Shown here: positions 38,187 through 47,510 of the stretch, in pieces
Layout: each line of letters opens with the position of its first letter
How positions within the stretch are numbered: the stretch's first letter is position 1
Assembly (NCBI GenBank): GCA_030448085.1
Contig: JAUJNU010000002.1
Location: 50,642-114,641 of the forward strand
Reading direction: 5' to 3'
DNA length: 64,000 bases
DNA from: Actinomycetota bacterium
GTDB lineage: Bacteria > Actinomycetota > UBA4738 > CADDZG01 > WHSQ01
Program-made: the position numbers and the translations under genes
The notes under the pieces: model-generated
The model's input: only the letters and a program-made list of their open reading frames with translations
Database searches by the model: none
What the model was told of the DNA's origin: nothing

Positions 38187-38951
38187 ATGGCTGAGAAGGA
38201 CAAGAAGTTCATCCCGCCCTACGGCATCCCCTGGGCGACCTTCAAGAACACCCTCGACAAGATGACCCCTGACACGCTGCCGAACCGGGTCGATAGGACC
38301 TACTTGCCCAACATGGCAGGCAATTCCCAGACCTACCTGATCTCGGCCCTCAAGGCCTTCGGCCTCATCAACGAGAAGAACGACGTACAAGCGCCCCTTA
38401 AGGCTCTCGTTGCCGATCCTGCCGAACAGAAAAGCCGGATAGCCGAGCTTCTCCAGACCCACTATCCGGACCAGGTCGCTCTAGGCCAGACCAACGCCAC
38501 CCCCGGCGAGTTGGACGAATCCTTCACCAAGAGCTTCCCCTCTCTCTCTGGAGACTCGAAGAGGAAGGCGATCACGTTCTTCCTTCACGCCGCTGAGTTC
38601 GCCGGGGTGAAGAGAAGCCCGTTGTGGGCGATGAAGCAGAGAGGTACGGGTGGAACTTCCCGCAGGGCGAAGAAGCCCCGCAAGCCCAAGGCGGACAAGC
38701 CCGCAGGTGGAGCGAAGGGCGGAGAAGCCGTTGAGGTCGTCGCTCCGGGTAGGCCGAGCCGGACCATCACTCTCCGATCTGGCGGCAACGTCAGCCTCTC
38801 CTACAGCGTGGACCTCTTTGAAGCGAGCGAAGAGGACCGGAAGTTCGTCCTCGACCTCATCGATCGCATGAAGGGATACGAGGATCAGCGAGCGCTCCCG
38901 GCAGGCAAGCAGGCCCAGAACAACGGGAGCGACGAAGGAGGGCCGATATGA
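38187..38951 (+). CDS. DUF5343-like protein, transposon cargo
   Basis: Intact 254-residue protein with AAGGAG 7-8 nt before the ATG. The N-terminal half (about 8-150) resembles DUF5343: PYGIPWATFKNTLDKM, LPNRVDRTYLPNMAGNSQTY, LISALKAFGLINE, then FTKSFPSLSGDSKRKAITFF and LHAAEFAGV. A basic Lys/Pro-rich linker (about 155-180) leads to a C-terminal beta-strand and helix domain (TITLRSGGNVSLSY ... FVLDLIDRMKGYE). The overall look is of a DNA-associated helical domain plus a second module. The biochemical role of DUF5343 is unknown. Its own promoter and position in a transposon suggest a maintenance, regulatory or host-interaction gene; that is inference. Confidence 0.75.
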   Translation: MAEKDKKFIPPYGIPWATFKNTLDKMTPDTLPNRVDRTYLPNMAGNSQTYLISALKAFGLINEKNDVQAPLKALVADPAEQKSRIAELLQTHYPDQVALGQTNATPGELDESFTKSFPSLSGDSKRKAITFFLHAAEFAGVKRSPLWAMKQRGTGGTSRRAKKPRKPKADKPAGGAKGGEAVEVVAPGRPSRTITLRSGGNVSLSYSVDLFEASEEDRKFVLDLIDRMKGYEDQRALPAGKQAQNNGSDEGGPI

Positions 38952-38992
38952 CACGGCTACGGGCACCGCTCGGTCGGCGCAGACTGGGTTGA
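38948..38992 (+). CDS. Possible 14-codon arginine-rich peptide overlapping the DUF5343-like stop
   Basis: The ATG at 38948 overlaps the TGA of the preceding gene (ATGA) and encodes MTRLRAPLGRRRLG. Coupled translation is possible but a chance frame is equally likely. Confidence 0.15.
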   Translation: MTRLRAPLGRRRLG

Positions 38993-39069
38993 AGGTGCCC
39001 TAGGCAGAAGGCCAGGGGGAGGGTGCGCCTCCGATCCCTGGCCTCCGTAACCGCTTCATGTATCAGTTT

Positions 39070-39102
39070 AGGGCCTCCTAGCCTTTCGGGGAAGGAGGCC
39101 CT
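39070..39102 (+). terminator. Intrinsic terminator after the DUF5343-like gene
   Basis: AGGGCCTCCT (39070-39079) pairs with AGGAGGCCCT (39093-39102), a 10 bp stem with a 13 nt loop, followed by ATCCTTTTCTC. Confidence 0.75.
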
Positions 39103-39113
39103 ATCCTTTTCTC

Positions 39114-39268
39114 ATGGCGAAAGCGGCTAGGCCCGAACCGACACCCTTCGAGAAGTTCGAGGACGCCGCCCGCCGTATCTTCTCGGTCCCCAAGAAGAGG
39201 TCGATAAGGCCGAACTTCGGGAGCGCAAGGAGCGAGAGGCCCGGGAGGCCGACCGCCGCAAGCAGTGA
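39114..39268 (+). CDS. Small highly charged protein, one frameshift, transposon cargo
   Basis: About 51 residues. The ATG frame reads MAKAARPEPTPFEKFEDAAR and RIFSVPKK. After a lost base near 39200-39210 the next frame reads EVDKAELRERKEREAREADR and ends at TGA 39266-39268. This pattern (short helical start, SVPK, long charged helix) is a common small actinobacterial protein seen near mobile genes. Function unknown. Confidence 0.55.
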
Positions 39269-39568
39269 CCGAACAGCTCGCGGTTCCGTACTGGTGGTCA
39301 GCGTAGAACCTCTCAGTAAAGGCTTCCTTCGTGTCTCGCTCGCCTGGCTCGCAAGGTTGGTCGCCGGGGTCCTGGATATGGACATCGAGGCAAGTGCCGT
39401 CCTCCGGGTCCGGGCACGCTCGGATAACCGGATCGTGGATGAGACAAGCTATAGAGGGGCTATTCCTGGCTCTCGCCATGAAGGAAACGATGGACGCAGA
39501 GTTACAGCGGATGACCCTTCAAGAGTTCCTCTCGGAGTACAGCATCCCCGAATCGAGCGTCGCCGCTG
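39269..39568. other. Right part of the transposon without a confident gene
   Basis: Candidate short frames overlap here. On the plus strand a frame from ATG 39439 to the TGA at 39571-39573 gives 44 residues (MRQAIEGLFLALAMKETMDA at its start), with a GAAGGAAACG site before an inner ATG. On the minus strand a Cys/His-containing frame starts at 39479. Neither can be decided. Confidence 0.4.
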
Positions 39569-39573
39569 GGTGA
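39439..39573 (+). CDS. Possible 44-residue peptide ending in the right inverted repeat
   Basis: The frame ends at a TGA made by the inverted repeat itself. The inner part (MDAELQRMTLQEFLSEYSIP) looks like a short amphipathic helix. A weak purine-rich site precedes the inner ATG near 39490. Support is limited to these features. Confidence 0.25.
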   Translation: MRQAIEGLFLALAMKETMDAELQRMTLQEFLSEYSIPESSVAAG

Positions 39574-39591
39574 GTCAACCCGTTCGTTACC
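39569..39591 (-). repeat. Right terminal inverted repeat
   Basis: 23 bp, reverse complement of 36823-36845. It is directly followed by TTTTTTG. Confidence 0.9.
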
Positions 39592-39598
39592 TTTTTTG
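39592..39598 (+). repeat. Right target-site duplication of the transposon
   Basis: TTTTTTG, matching 36816-36822. The rest of 39599-39743 shows no gene I can support. Confidence 0.6.
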
Positions 39599-39743
39599 CC
39601 ACGGGCTCCATACCGCCAGTGTTCCTTGGGGATTTCACGGGCGGAGCGCCCACCTCCCCCCCGAAGGTACTGGCACACATCTTGTTCGGGAACCCGCTGA
39701 GCCATATCCTTCAGCAGCGGTTGCCTCGGGAGGGCGGGCCTAG

Positions 39744-40169
39744 ATGAAATACTTGGTGATGCTGTCGGTCGCTGTCTTGGCGATAGCGTTCGCGCCGATA
39801 GCCCCCTCAGCTGGGGCGCCACCCCAGAAGCAAGGCCCCCGCTCCACAGGGGTTGACCGGGGGCACGCACGCCACCCGAAAGACCACGTTCTAGCGCCGC
39901 GCCACCCATCCCACCGTATTCGGCGAGAGCTGCAGAGAACGTCTCCCCTTCGGTTCTGTCTCTTGGGGGAGTGCGCTCGGCGGCCGATAAAGGTCTGTCC
40001 TGCAAGCGACTGTGACCCAGTGCCCCCGAGGTATTGCTTGGTGAAGGACAGGTGTTCAACCCCCATCCCCGGCTCCCGCCGTGCCCTGACGCGTCCGCCC
40101 CTAGAGATCCCAACCCAACCATCCGGCCAGATCGAGGCGCAATTACAAAAGTTGCTTGGTACCAGGTTG
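39744..40169 (+). CDS. Secreted cysteine-containing protein, 3' end uncertain
   Basis: A clear signal peptide (MKYLVMLSVAVLAIAFAPIA, cleavage after PSAGA) starts 10-12 nt after GGGAGGG. The mature part is Pro/Arg-rich with four or five Cys (RFCLLGECARR, KVCPASDCD, RYCLVKDRC), spaced like paired disulfides. The raw frame runs on to 40367, antisense over the hydrolase gene, so the true end is probably near 40150-40200 after an unseen indel. No family recognised. Confidence 0.5.
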
Positions 40170-40966
40170 TTACCCAAGACGAGCAAGGAAGCTGCTAATC
40201 CGCTCGTTCACGGCCTGCATCTCCTCGATCATCAGCCCGTGCCCGGTTTCGAACATGGCCAGCTCTGCCCCCGGGATGGCCGCAGCTATCTCCTCAGCGG
40301 CGAATCCGGGGACCATTTGGTCCATCCGGCCCCCGACCACCAAAGTGGGCACGTCTATCTTAGGTAGCTCGGCGAGAGCGTCATGTTTGGCGATGGCGTC
40401 CAGCTGGGCGTTCAGCCCTCGGCCGCCATCATGTCCGGGCCGCTGGGGGCATCCAACGAGGCAACCAGCCTGTCGATGGCCTCGGCTCCCATCTCGAAGA
40501 ACCTGGGGGTGAACATCCTGACGAGGGTGGCGTCGACGAAAGCCCTCTCGCCGGCGGCGTCGATCAAGGCCTTGGCCAGCAGGTTCTGCCTGCGCATGAA
40601 CTCGATCGGCCGGGCCCAGGTGATGGCGAAGATCGCCGCGGACACCCTTTCCGGGTGGTCGAGCACCAGTCGCTGGGCGATGGCCCCTCCCATCGAGACT
40701 CCGAAGACGACGGTCTTCTCGATCCCGAGGTGGTCGAGGCGCAGCGTGTCGTTTGCCATCTCGTCGATCGAGGTGACCGCAGGGCCCGGCGAGCGGCCGG
40801 CGCCGCGGTTGTCGAAGGTGATGAAGCTGTGCTTGTCGATGATCGCCGGGATCTGGGCGGCCCAGAAGCGCTGGTCGAGGCCGAAGCCCATGATCCCGAT
40901 AACGGGAGGGCCCTGACCCCGGATCTTGTAATAGAGGCTTCCGTCTTCCCATCCGGTCAGAGGCAT
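40170..40966 (-). CDS. Alpha/beta hydrolase, one frameshift
   Basis: About 265 residues. The first frame covers the N-terminus to DMMAAEG (GQGPPVIGIMGFGLDQRFW, FDNRGAGRS, nucleophile elbow GVSMGGAIAQ with Ser). After an indel near 40410-40425 the second frame supplies VPTLVVGGRMDQMVP (Asp) and the catalytic His in FETGHGLMIEE. The fold resembles peroxidase or ester hydrolases; substrate unknown. The ATG at 40966 is 6 nt after a minus-strand TATCAT box. Confidence 0.88.
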
Positions 40967-40972
40967 CGCAGG

Positions 40973-41026
40973 ATGATACGGGGCCTCACTTGCTTAGACG
41001 GCTTAAGAAACCGAGGGGCGTAAACT
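40973..41026. promoter_or_regulatory. Divergent -10 boxes for the hydrolase and the LPXTG gene
   Basis: Minus-strand TATCAT (40978-40973) lies 6 nt before the ATG at 40966, and plus-strand TAAACT (41021-41026) lies 7 nt before the ATG at 41034. Both would give leaderless messages. Confidence 0.5.
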
Positions 41027-41033
41027 TGTGACC

Positions 41034-41361
41034 ATGCGCAAGCTCCTTGCGACCCTTGGCCTCGCTACTTGCTTGATGCTCGCCCTCGCTCCGGGCCATC
41101 GCTGCGCCGAGGGACCCGTTTGACCCGCTTATCGACCTCAGCCCTGACGCGGACCCGAACGGCGGGGGCAATGGGCCCAACGGGAACGAAGCTGACCCGA
41201 ACGAGGCCGATCCCAACGTGAACGGCACTACCGGGGTCACCGAGGGTCTGCCGAACACGGGCGCCGACCCCATCCCGTGGCTCGCTCTCGCCTATGTCTC
41301 GATAGCGGTCGGCGGAGGTCTCCTAGTAGTAGTCAGGCTGCGCAAGCCCCTCCTGCCGTAG
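41034..41361 (+). CDS. Small LPXTG-type surface protein, one frameshift
   Basis: About 108 residues. The signal peptide MRKLLATLGLATCLMLALA is followed, after an indel near 41085-41100, by a short Asp/Pro/Asn/Gly-rich linker (SPDADPNGGGNGPNGNEADP). A sorting signal LPNTG, a hydrophobic helix and a short basic tail (RLRK) end the protein. This is the layout of sortase-anchored proteins. The linker is low complexity and probably a stalk. No sortase gene is in the window. Confidence 0.7.
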
Positions 41362-41406
41362 GGCAATCCGGCTCCAGAAGCCCCCCTTGGCGTAGCGTCG
41401 CAACAC

Positions 41407-41664
41407 GTGAGCACCTGTTCCAAGCCGAACTGCACTCGGGCAGCCAGCGCCGTCCTCGCTTACGACTACTCCGCCCGTCTTGCAATGCTCGAGGATCCTC
41501 CATCGCGAGGTGAACTCTCGCCGCATCTCTACGCTCTCTGCGCGAGGTGCGCCGATGGCTTCAAGATGCCGAACGGATGGACCCTCGACGACCACCGAGC
41601 CTCCTTGTTCTTCCCTCCCGCTGCCGACCCCGCCGGGCAGAGGGCCTTCGGCCAGAGCGCCTGA
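41407..41664 (+). CDS. DUF3499 family protein
   Basis: An 85-residue actinobacterial protein. CSKPNCTRAASAVLAYDYS and LYALCARCADGFKMPNGW give the four Cys expected for the family's metal-binding site. DUF3499 genes usually lie just upstream of phosphomannomutase and beside whiB2 in mycobacteria; here whiB and the phosphomannomutase follow within 2 kb, so synteny supports the call. The GTG lies 8 nt after TAGCGT (41393-41398), again leaderless style. Function unknown. Confidence 0.8.
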   Translation: MSTCSKPNCTRAASAVLAYDYSARLAMLEDPPSRGELSPHLYALCARCADGFKMPNGWTLDDHRASLFFPPAADPAGQRAFGQSA

Positions 41665-41678
41665 CGAACCGTCGCCGC

Positions 41679-41979
41679 ATGCCGATCGATAGGCAACTCT
41701 TCGCCGAGCTGCGCAAGCTCGATCGCCATGACCTGAGGCGCGTGCTCATCTTCACGCGAGGGCTCCTCGGCGCCGTGGGCGACGACGCCGGGGACTCCGT
41801 CGAGCTCCAAGCGGGGGACCTGCAGGTGACTTACCGGCTCGAGCCGGTGAAGTGCGGAAGCCAAACTGTCGCTCCTGCCCCACGGCCCCTACTGGTACGC
41901 GTACTTCAGGGAGGGTGGCAAGCTCCGCTCCCGCTACATCGGACCAGAGCTCCCCGAAGACGTGAAGAAGAAGGTGTAG
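41679..41979 (+). CDS. DUF6788-like small protein with HGPYWYAY motif, frameshifted
   Basis: About 99 residues. The N-terminus MPIDRQLFAELRKLDRHDLR is helical. After indels near 41850-41880 the C-terminus reads PNCRSCPHGPYWYAYFREGG, KLRSRYIGPELPED. The CX(6-8)C plus HGPYWYAY pattern is typical of small DUF6788-like proteins found on chromosomes and mobile elements. Role unknown. Confidence 0.6.
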
Positions 41980-42054
41980 CAAAAGGCATGGAACGGGCGA
42001 TTAGTGGGAAAGGTAGTTGTCTGACAACGGTGAGTATTGGTGAGGAGGAAGCGG

Positions 42055-42225
42055 ATGCAGTGTCCTCAGTGCGGCGAAGAGTGCACGCACATCGAGATCA
42101 ACCTGAACGCGGAAGACAGCGTCCAGTTCTTCTCTTGTCGCCGTTGCGAATCGAAATGGTGGGAGCACGACGGCGGGGTCATCGAGCTGGATGAGGTCCT
42201 GACCCTCACGTCGAACAAGAAGTAG
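42055..42225 (+). CDS. Small zinc-ribbon protein
   Basis: 56 residues with two CXXC knuckles (MQCPQCGEEC and FFSCRRCESKWWE) and an acidic tail (GGVIELDEVLTL). GAGGAGG 6 nt upstream fixes the ATG at 42055. Structural zinc and a nucleic-acid or protein-binding role are likely but unproven. Confidence 0.7.
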   Translation: MQCPQCGEECTHIEINLNAEDSVQFFSCRRCESKWWEHDGGVIELDEVLTLTSNKK

Positions 42226-42248
42226 CCAGAGGGGTACGGGGTCGTGCC

Positions 42249-42269
42249 GCCCCCTCCGAAGGAGGGGGC
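42249..42269 (+). terminator. Strong hairpin after the zinc-ribbon gene
   Basis: GCCCCCTCC (42249-42257) and GGAGGGGGC (42261-42269) form a perfect 9 bp stem with a GAA loop. There is no T-run, as is common in actinobacterial terminators. The following 42270-42460 shows no supported gene. Confidence 0.65.
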
Positions 42270-42460
42270 AAAGAGTGCGGGCGCTCGCCGGTCTAGCCGT
42301 CGTTTCGGCAACAGGTGCCAGTTGAGGGGGTCGTGCCGTCACTGTTGCTCCAGGACCGAGGATGCTCAGCCGAGAAGCAATCGGTATCCGGACCACGAGC
42401 GCCCGCGGAACGATTATGGCTTGTGTTGCTGGGAAGCGCCAGAGGTAAGCCGCTTTATTT

Positions 42461-43040
42461 TCACGGGGAGCCCTTTTTCTTCAGCAGGCGGCTCGCTTCG
42501 GGGGGAGCTTCGTCGACGATCAGCCTGCCGAAAGACCTTCTGTAGCCCACCTGGAACGAGAGATCTCGAAGCCCCCTTTCTGGATCGCTCGGATCGACGA
42601 GTCGTTGCTGGCTTCGACTCCGATCCAGGCTCGGTGCACCCCCCGGCGAGCGAGATGGGCGCAGATACCTCGGAGAGCGAAGGGGTAGATCCCCCGGCCT
42701 CGCATCTCGGGGCGGGTGAGCGATTCGTAGATGTACGCCTCCCCCTCCGGGGGGCTGAGGAACATCCGGATCTCCCGGGTCCACGTCGATCCCGTCGAGA
42801 CCCAGGACGAATGGACGATCCGGCCCCCTTCGAGCACGAGGTAGCAGCCGTTGGTATCGGCCAGCCTCGACGAGAAGCTCTCGGGCGAGTCGGTCCCCAT
42901 GGCGGCGGCGAAAGCTCCGGCGTCTTCGGGCGTAGCCTGTCGAAGGGTCAGGTCCGGCCTATCGTTCGCTCGGCGGTCTCACGCGAGAGGAAGAAGAGGG
43001 TCTCGCTGGAGGAGATCTGCTCCTTCAGCCGGCGGAGCAT
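42461..43040 (-). CDS. GNAT-family N-acetyltransferase, frameshifted
   Basis: About 192 residues. The N-terminal helix MLRRLKEQISSSETLFFLSR leads, after an indel near 42950-42960, into PDLTLRQATPEDAGAFAAAM. The GNAT core then has YIYESLTRPEMRGRGIYPFA (acetyl-CoA pyrophosphate loop RGRG) and NDSSIRAIQKGGFEI. A second indel near 42540 changes the last 25 residues. Substrate unknown. It is the same strand as, and downstream of, the whiB gene. Confidence 0.8.
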
Positions 43041-43129
43041 GAGGGGGCGGAGACGCCGGCGAACCCGTCTGCTCTTAGGCGAGCCCACCCTTGCTGAGGC
43101 TGCCGTGCAAGAACAGGTTCTAGAGGTGG

Positions 43130-43402
43130 TCAGCGCCGCTGGGCGAAGGGCAGCTTTTCGCTCGACCTCCGTCAGCCCGCCCCAGATGCCGTATGGCTCA
43201 CGCATGGTGAGCGCATGCAGTCGAGGCACTCGGTCTTGACCGGGCAGAGGTACAAACGGTCTTTGCCTTCTCCTCTCGGTGGCGGCGTTCGAGGGGGGTC
43301 TCGGAGTCGTCCATCCCGAAGAAGAGGACGGCGGGATATGCCAGGCAGGCAGCCGCCTCGCGCCATTCGGTACTGCTCGATGACGAGAGCTTGTTCCATC
43401 AT
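43130..43402 (-). CDS. WhiB-family iron-sulfur transcription regulator, frameshifted
   Basis: About 90 residues. Read across frames the protein is TEWREAAACLAYPAVLFFG, REEKAKTVCTSCPVKTECLD, then MREPYGIWGGLTEVERKAAL. It therefore has the four Cys that hold a [4Fe-4S] cluster (CX~30CX2CX5C) and the GIWGG turn of WhiB proteins. Indels lie near 43345-43360, 43240 and 43215. Position beside the phosphomannomutase and near DUF3499 matches mycobacterial whiB2, a septation regulator, but orthology is inferred only from synteny. Confidence 0.85.
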
Positions 43403-43443
43403 CTGGACGAATGCTCACAGCCTCAGGAGCGCAAGTCAATGGT

Positions 43444-43475
43444 GATTCGCGAATCTCCACGTGGGGATTCGCCCC
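43444..43475. promoter_or_regulatory. Cluster of dyads between whiB and phosphomannomutase genes
   Basis: A perfect 12 bp palindrome GATTCGCGAATC (43444-43455), an 8 bp palindrome CCACGTGG (43457-43464) and GGGG-ATTCG-CCCC (43463-43475) lie side by side just upstream of the TAAGAT box at 43477. They look like operator sites controlling one or both divergent genes. Confidence 0.5.
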
Positions 43476-43476
43476 A

Positions 43477-43482
43477 TAAGAT
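43477..43482 (+). promoter_or_regulatory. -10 box of leaderless promoter (phosphomannomutase)
   Basis: TAAGAT, 6 nt, GTG at 43489. Confidence 0.55.
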
Positions 43483-43488
43483 GCCCGA

Positions 43489-44841
43489 GTGACGTCTCGC
43501 GATCTGTCCCCGATCTTCAAGGCTTACGACATCCGCGGCGTGTATCCCTCCGAGATCGACGAGGACGCTGCGCGCAGGATCGGATGGGCTTTCGCCCGCT
43601 TCCTCGGTGGCCCGGACCGGGTCCTGGTGGGGCGTGACATGAGGACCTCCTCCCCGAGTCTCGCCCAGGCGTTCATCGAAGGCGTCACCGCCGCCGGGGT
43701 CACGGCCGTGGACCTGGGCGAGCTATCGACCGATGCCCTGTACTTCGCCTCGGGGAAGCATGAGGCTCCCGGCGCGATGTTCACCGCCTCGCACAATCCC
43801 GCTCGTTATAACGGCCTGAAGCTATGTCGTGCCGAGGCGGCCCCCATCGGGTCGGACCGTGGGCTCGACCTGATAAAGAAGCTGGCGGGAAGTGGGGAGG
43901 CTCTGGGTACCTCGGGCGCCGGCGCCCGAGAGGAGCTCGACGTCCTCGAGGCCTACGCAGATCATTGCCGCTCACTCGTAGACCTCGGCTCGCTCCGTCC
44001 CTTGAAGGTGGCGATCGACGCCGGGAACGGCATGGCGGGGAAAACCGTTCCCATCGTCTTCGGGCTCCTCCCTTTCGACGTCGTTCCGCTCTACTTCGAG
44101 CTCGATGGCACTTTCCCGAACCACCCGGCGAACCCCATCGAGCCGGCCAACGTCGCCGACCTGAGGGAGGCGGTAACGAGCGGGGGCTGCGACGTGGGCA
44201 TCGCATTCGATGGAGACGCTGACAGGATCTTCCTCATCGACGAGACGGGGCAGCCGGTGTCGGGCTCTACGACCACAGCCATGGTGGCCGAGAGCCTGCT
44301 GAAGAAGAACCCGGGCGAAACGATCCTCTACAACCTCATCTGCTCCTGGACCGTCCCGGAAGTCGTTAAGGAGTCGGGGGGCGTGCCGATCCGAACCCGG
44401 GTCGGGCACTCTTTCATCAAGGAGATCATGGCCGAGACCGGAGCGATCTTCGGCGGAGAGCACTCCGGTCACTACTACTTCAGGGATAACTTCCGCGCCG
44501 ATTCGGGGATGATCGCGGCCCTCATCGTGCTCGAGGCCATATCGCAGGCGAGGCGTCCTTTGTCCGAGATGCTCCTGACCTACGACCGCTACGCGGCCTC
44601 GGGCGAGATCAACTCCCAAGTCGCGGACCAGCGGGCCGTGCTGGCGAGCTTGAGGGAGCGGTATGCGGAGGGGCGGCAGGATCTCTCCGATGGCCTTACG
44701 GTCGAGTTCGACGATTGGTGGTTCAACTGCAGGGCCTCGAACACGGAGCCGTTGCTCCGCTTGAATCTGGAGGCTCGCACTCGCCGCCTCATGGAAGAGA
44801 AGACCGAGGAAGTGCTCACGATCATCAGAGGGGGTGGCTGA
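43489..44841 (+). CDS. manB: Phosphomannomutase/phosphoglucomutase
   Basis: Converts mannose-6-P to mannose-1-P (or the glucose pair); 450 residues, intact. The phosphoserine loop is FTASHNPARYNG, the metal loop FDGDADRIF, the sugar-binding loop GGEHSGHYYF and the phosphate-binding loop RASNTEPLLRLN. It begins an operon with a Trm112-like protein and a phosphoglucose/phosphomannose isomerase, and links to the guanylyltransferase at 19215 in GDP-mannose synthesis. The GTG start is fixed by the -10 box 6 nt upstream. Confidence 0.95.
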   Translation: MTSRDLSPIFKAYDIRGVYPSEIDEDAARRIGWAFARFLGGPDRVLVGRDMRTSSPSLAQAFIEGVTAAGVTAVDLGELSTDALYFASGKHEAPGAMFTASHNPARYNGLKLCRAEAAPIGSDRGLDLIKKLAGSGEALGTSGAGAREELDVLEAYADHCRSLVDLGSLRPLKVAIDAGNGMAGKTVPIVFGLLPFDVVPLYFELDGTFPNHPANPIEPANVADLREAVTSGGCDVGIAFDGDADRIFLIDETGQPVSGSTTTAMVAESLLKKNPGETILYNLICSWTVPEVVKESGGVPIRTRVGHSFIKEIMAETGAIFGGEHSGHYYFRDNFRADSGMIAALIVLEAISQARRPLSEMLLTYDRYAASGEINSQVADQRAVLASLRERYAEGRQDLSDGLTVEFDDWWFNCRASNTEPLLRLNLEARTRRLMEEKTEEVLTIIRGGG

Positions 44842-44842
44842 G

Positions 44843-45009
44843 ATGGCTGTAAGCGAGAAGCTCCTCGAGATCCTCGTTTGCCCTAACTGCCGGGGAGCGG
44901 TGGAGTACCTAGCGGAGGAGAGCATCATCGTGTGCCGGGGCGACTGCCGCTATCGCTACCCGGTGCGAGACGACATCCCGGTCATGTTGATCGACGAGGC
45001 GGAGAAGCC

Positions 45010-45013
<4 letters not shown>
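44843..45013 (+). CDS. Trm112-like zinc-ribbon protein
   Basis: 56 residues: LLEILVCPNCRGAVEYL, VCRGDCRYRYPVRDDIPVML. The four Cys and the RDDIPVML end match the Trm112/UPF0434 group, whose members are small partners of methyltransferases. The start is one base after the phosphomannomutase stop and its TGA overlaps the next GTG, so it is translationally coupled on both sides. The partner here is unknown. Confidence 0.85.
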
Positions 45014-47369
<2,356 letters not shown>

Positions 47370-47498
47370 GCCTCTAGCGGGCTCCGGGTGGCCGCTGCCT
47401 GGCCGGTGGCGATCCGGCTCGTGACTTACCGCTTTTGGTTTGGCTTGCCTCGGTCTGGCCTTTCCGCTGCCACCAACCCGGGTGTCACAACCCCTCGC

Positions 47499-47504
47499 TA
47501 GCCT
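47499..47504 (+). promoter_or_regulatory. -10 box of leaderless promoter (comF-like gene)
   Basis: TAGCCT, 6 nt, ATG at 47511. The region 47370-47498 shows no gene. Confidence 0.5.
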
Positions 47505-47510
47505 CTGGCC

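Larger units (their letters stand above)
36823..39591 (+). mobile_element. IS1595-family transposon with cargo genes (2,769 bp)
   Basis: Bounded by a 23 bp inverted repeat that matches perfectly at 36823-36845 and 39569-39591 (outer end GGTAACGAACGGG). Both ends are followed outside by TTTTTTG (36816-36822 and 39592-39598), a probable target duplication. IS1595 elements usually duplicate 8 bp; the left side has seven T, so one T may be missing on the right. Inside are the transposase (36880-37839), a minus-strand 69-residue gene, a DUF5343-like gene, a terminator, a small charged-protein gene and a last short frame whose stop lies in the right repeat. Confidence 0.88.

Noticed and set aside
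39078..39479. 133-codon minus-strand frame in the transposon
   Set aside because: It runs through the terminator hairpin and the small charged-protein gene; only its first part has a gene-like look, so it is mentioned as undecided but not called.
42270..42460. Short plus-strand frame starting with a hydrophobic stretch after the hairpin
   Set aside because: No ribosome site, no recognisable end and overlap with the end of the GNAT gene; likely chance.
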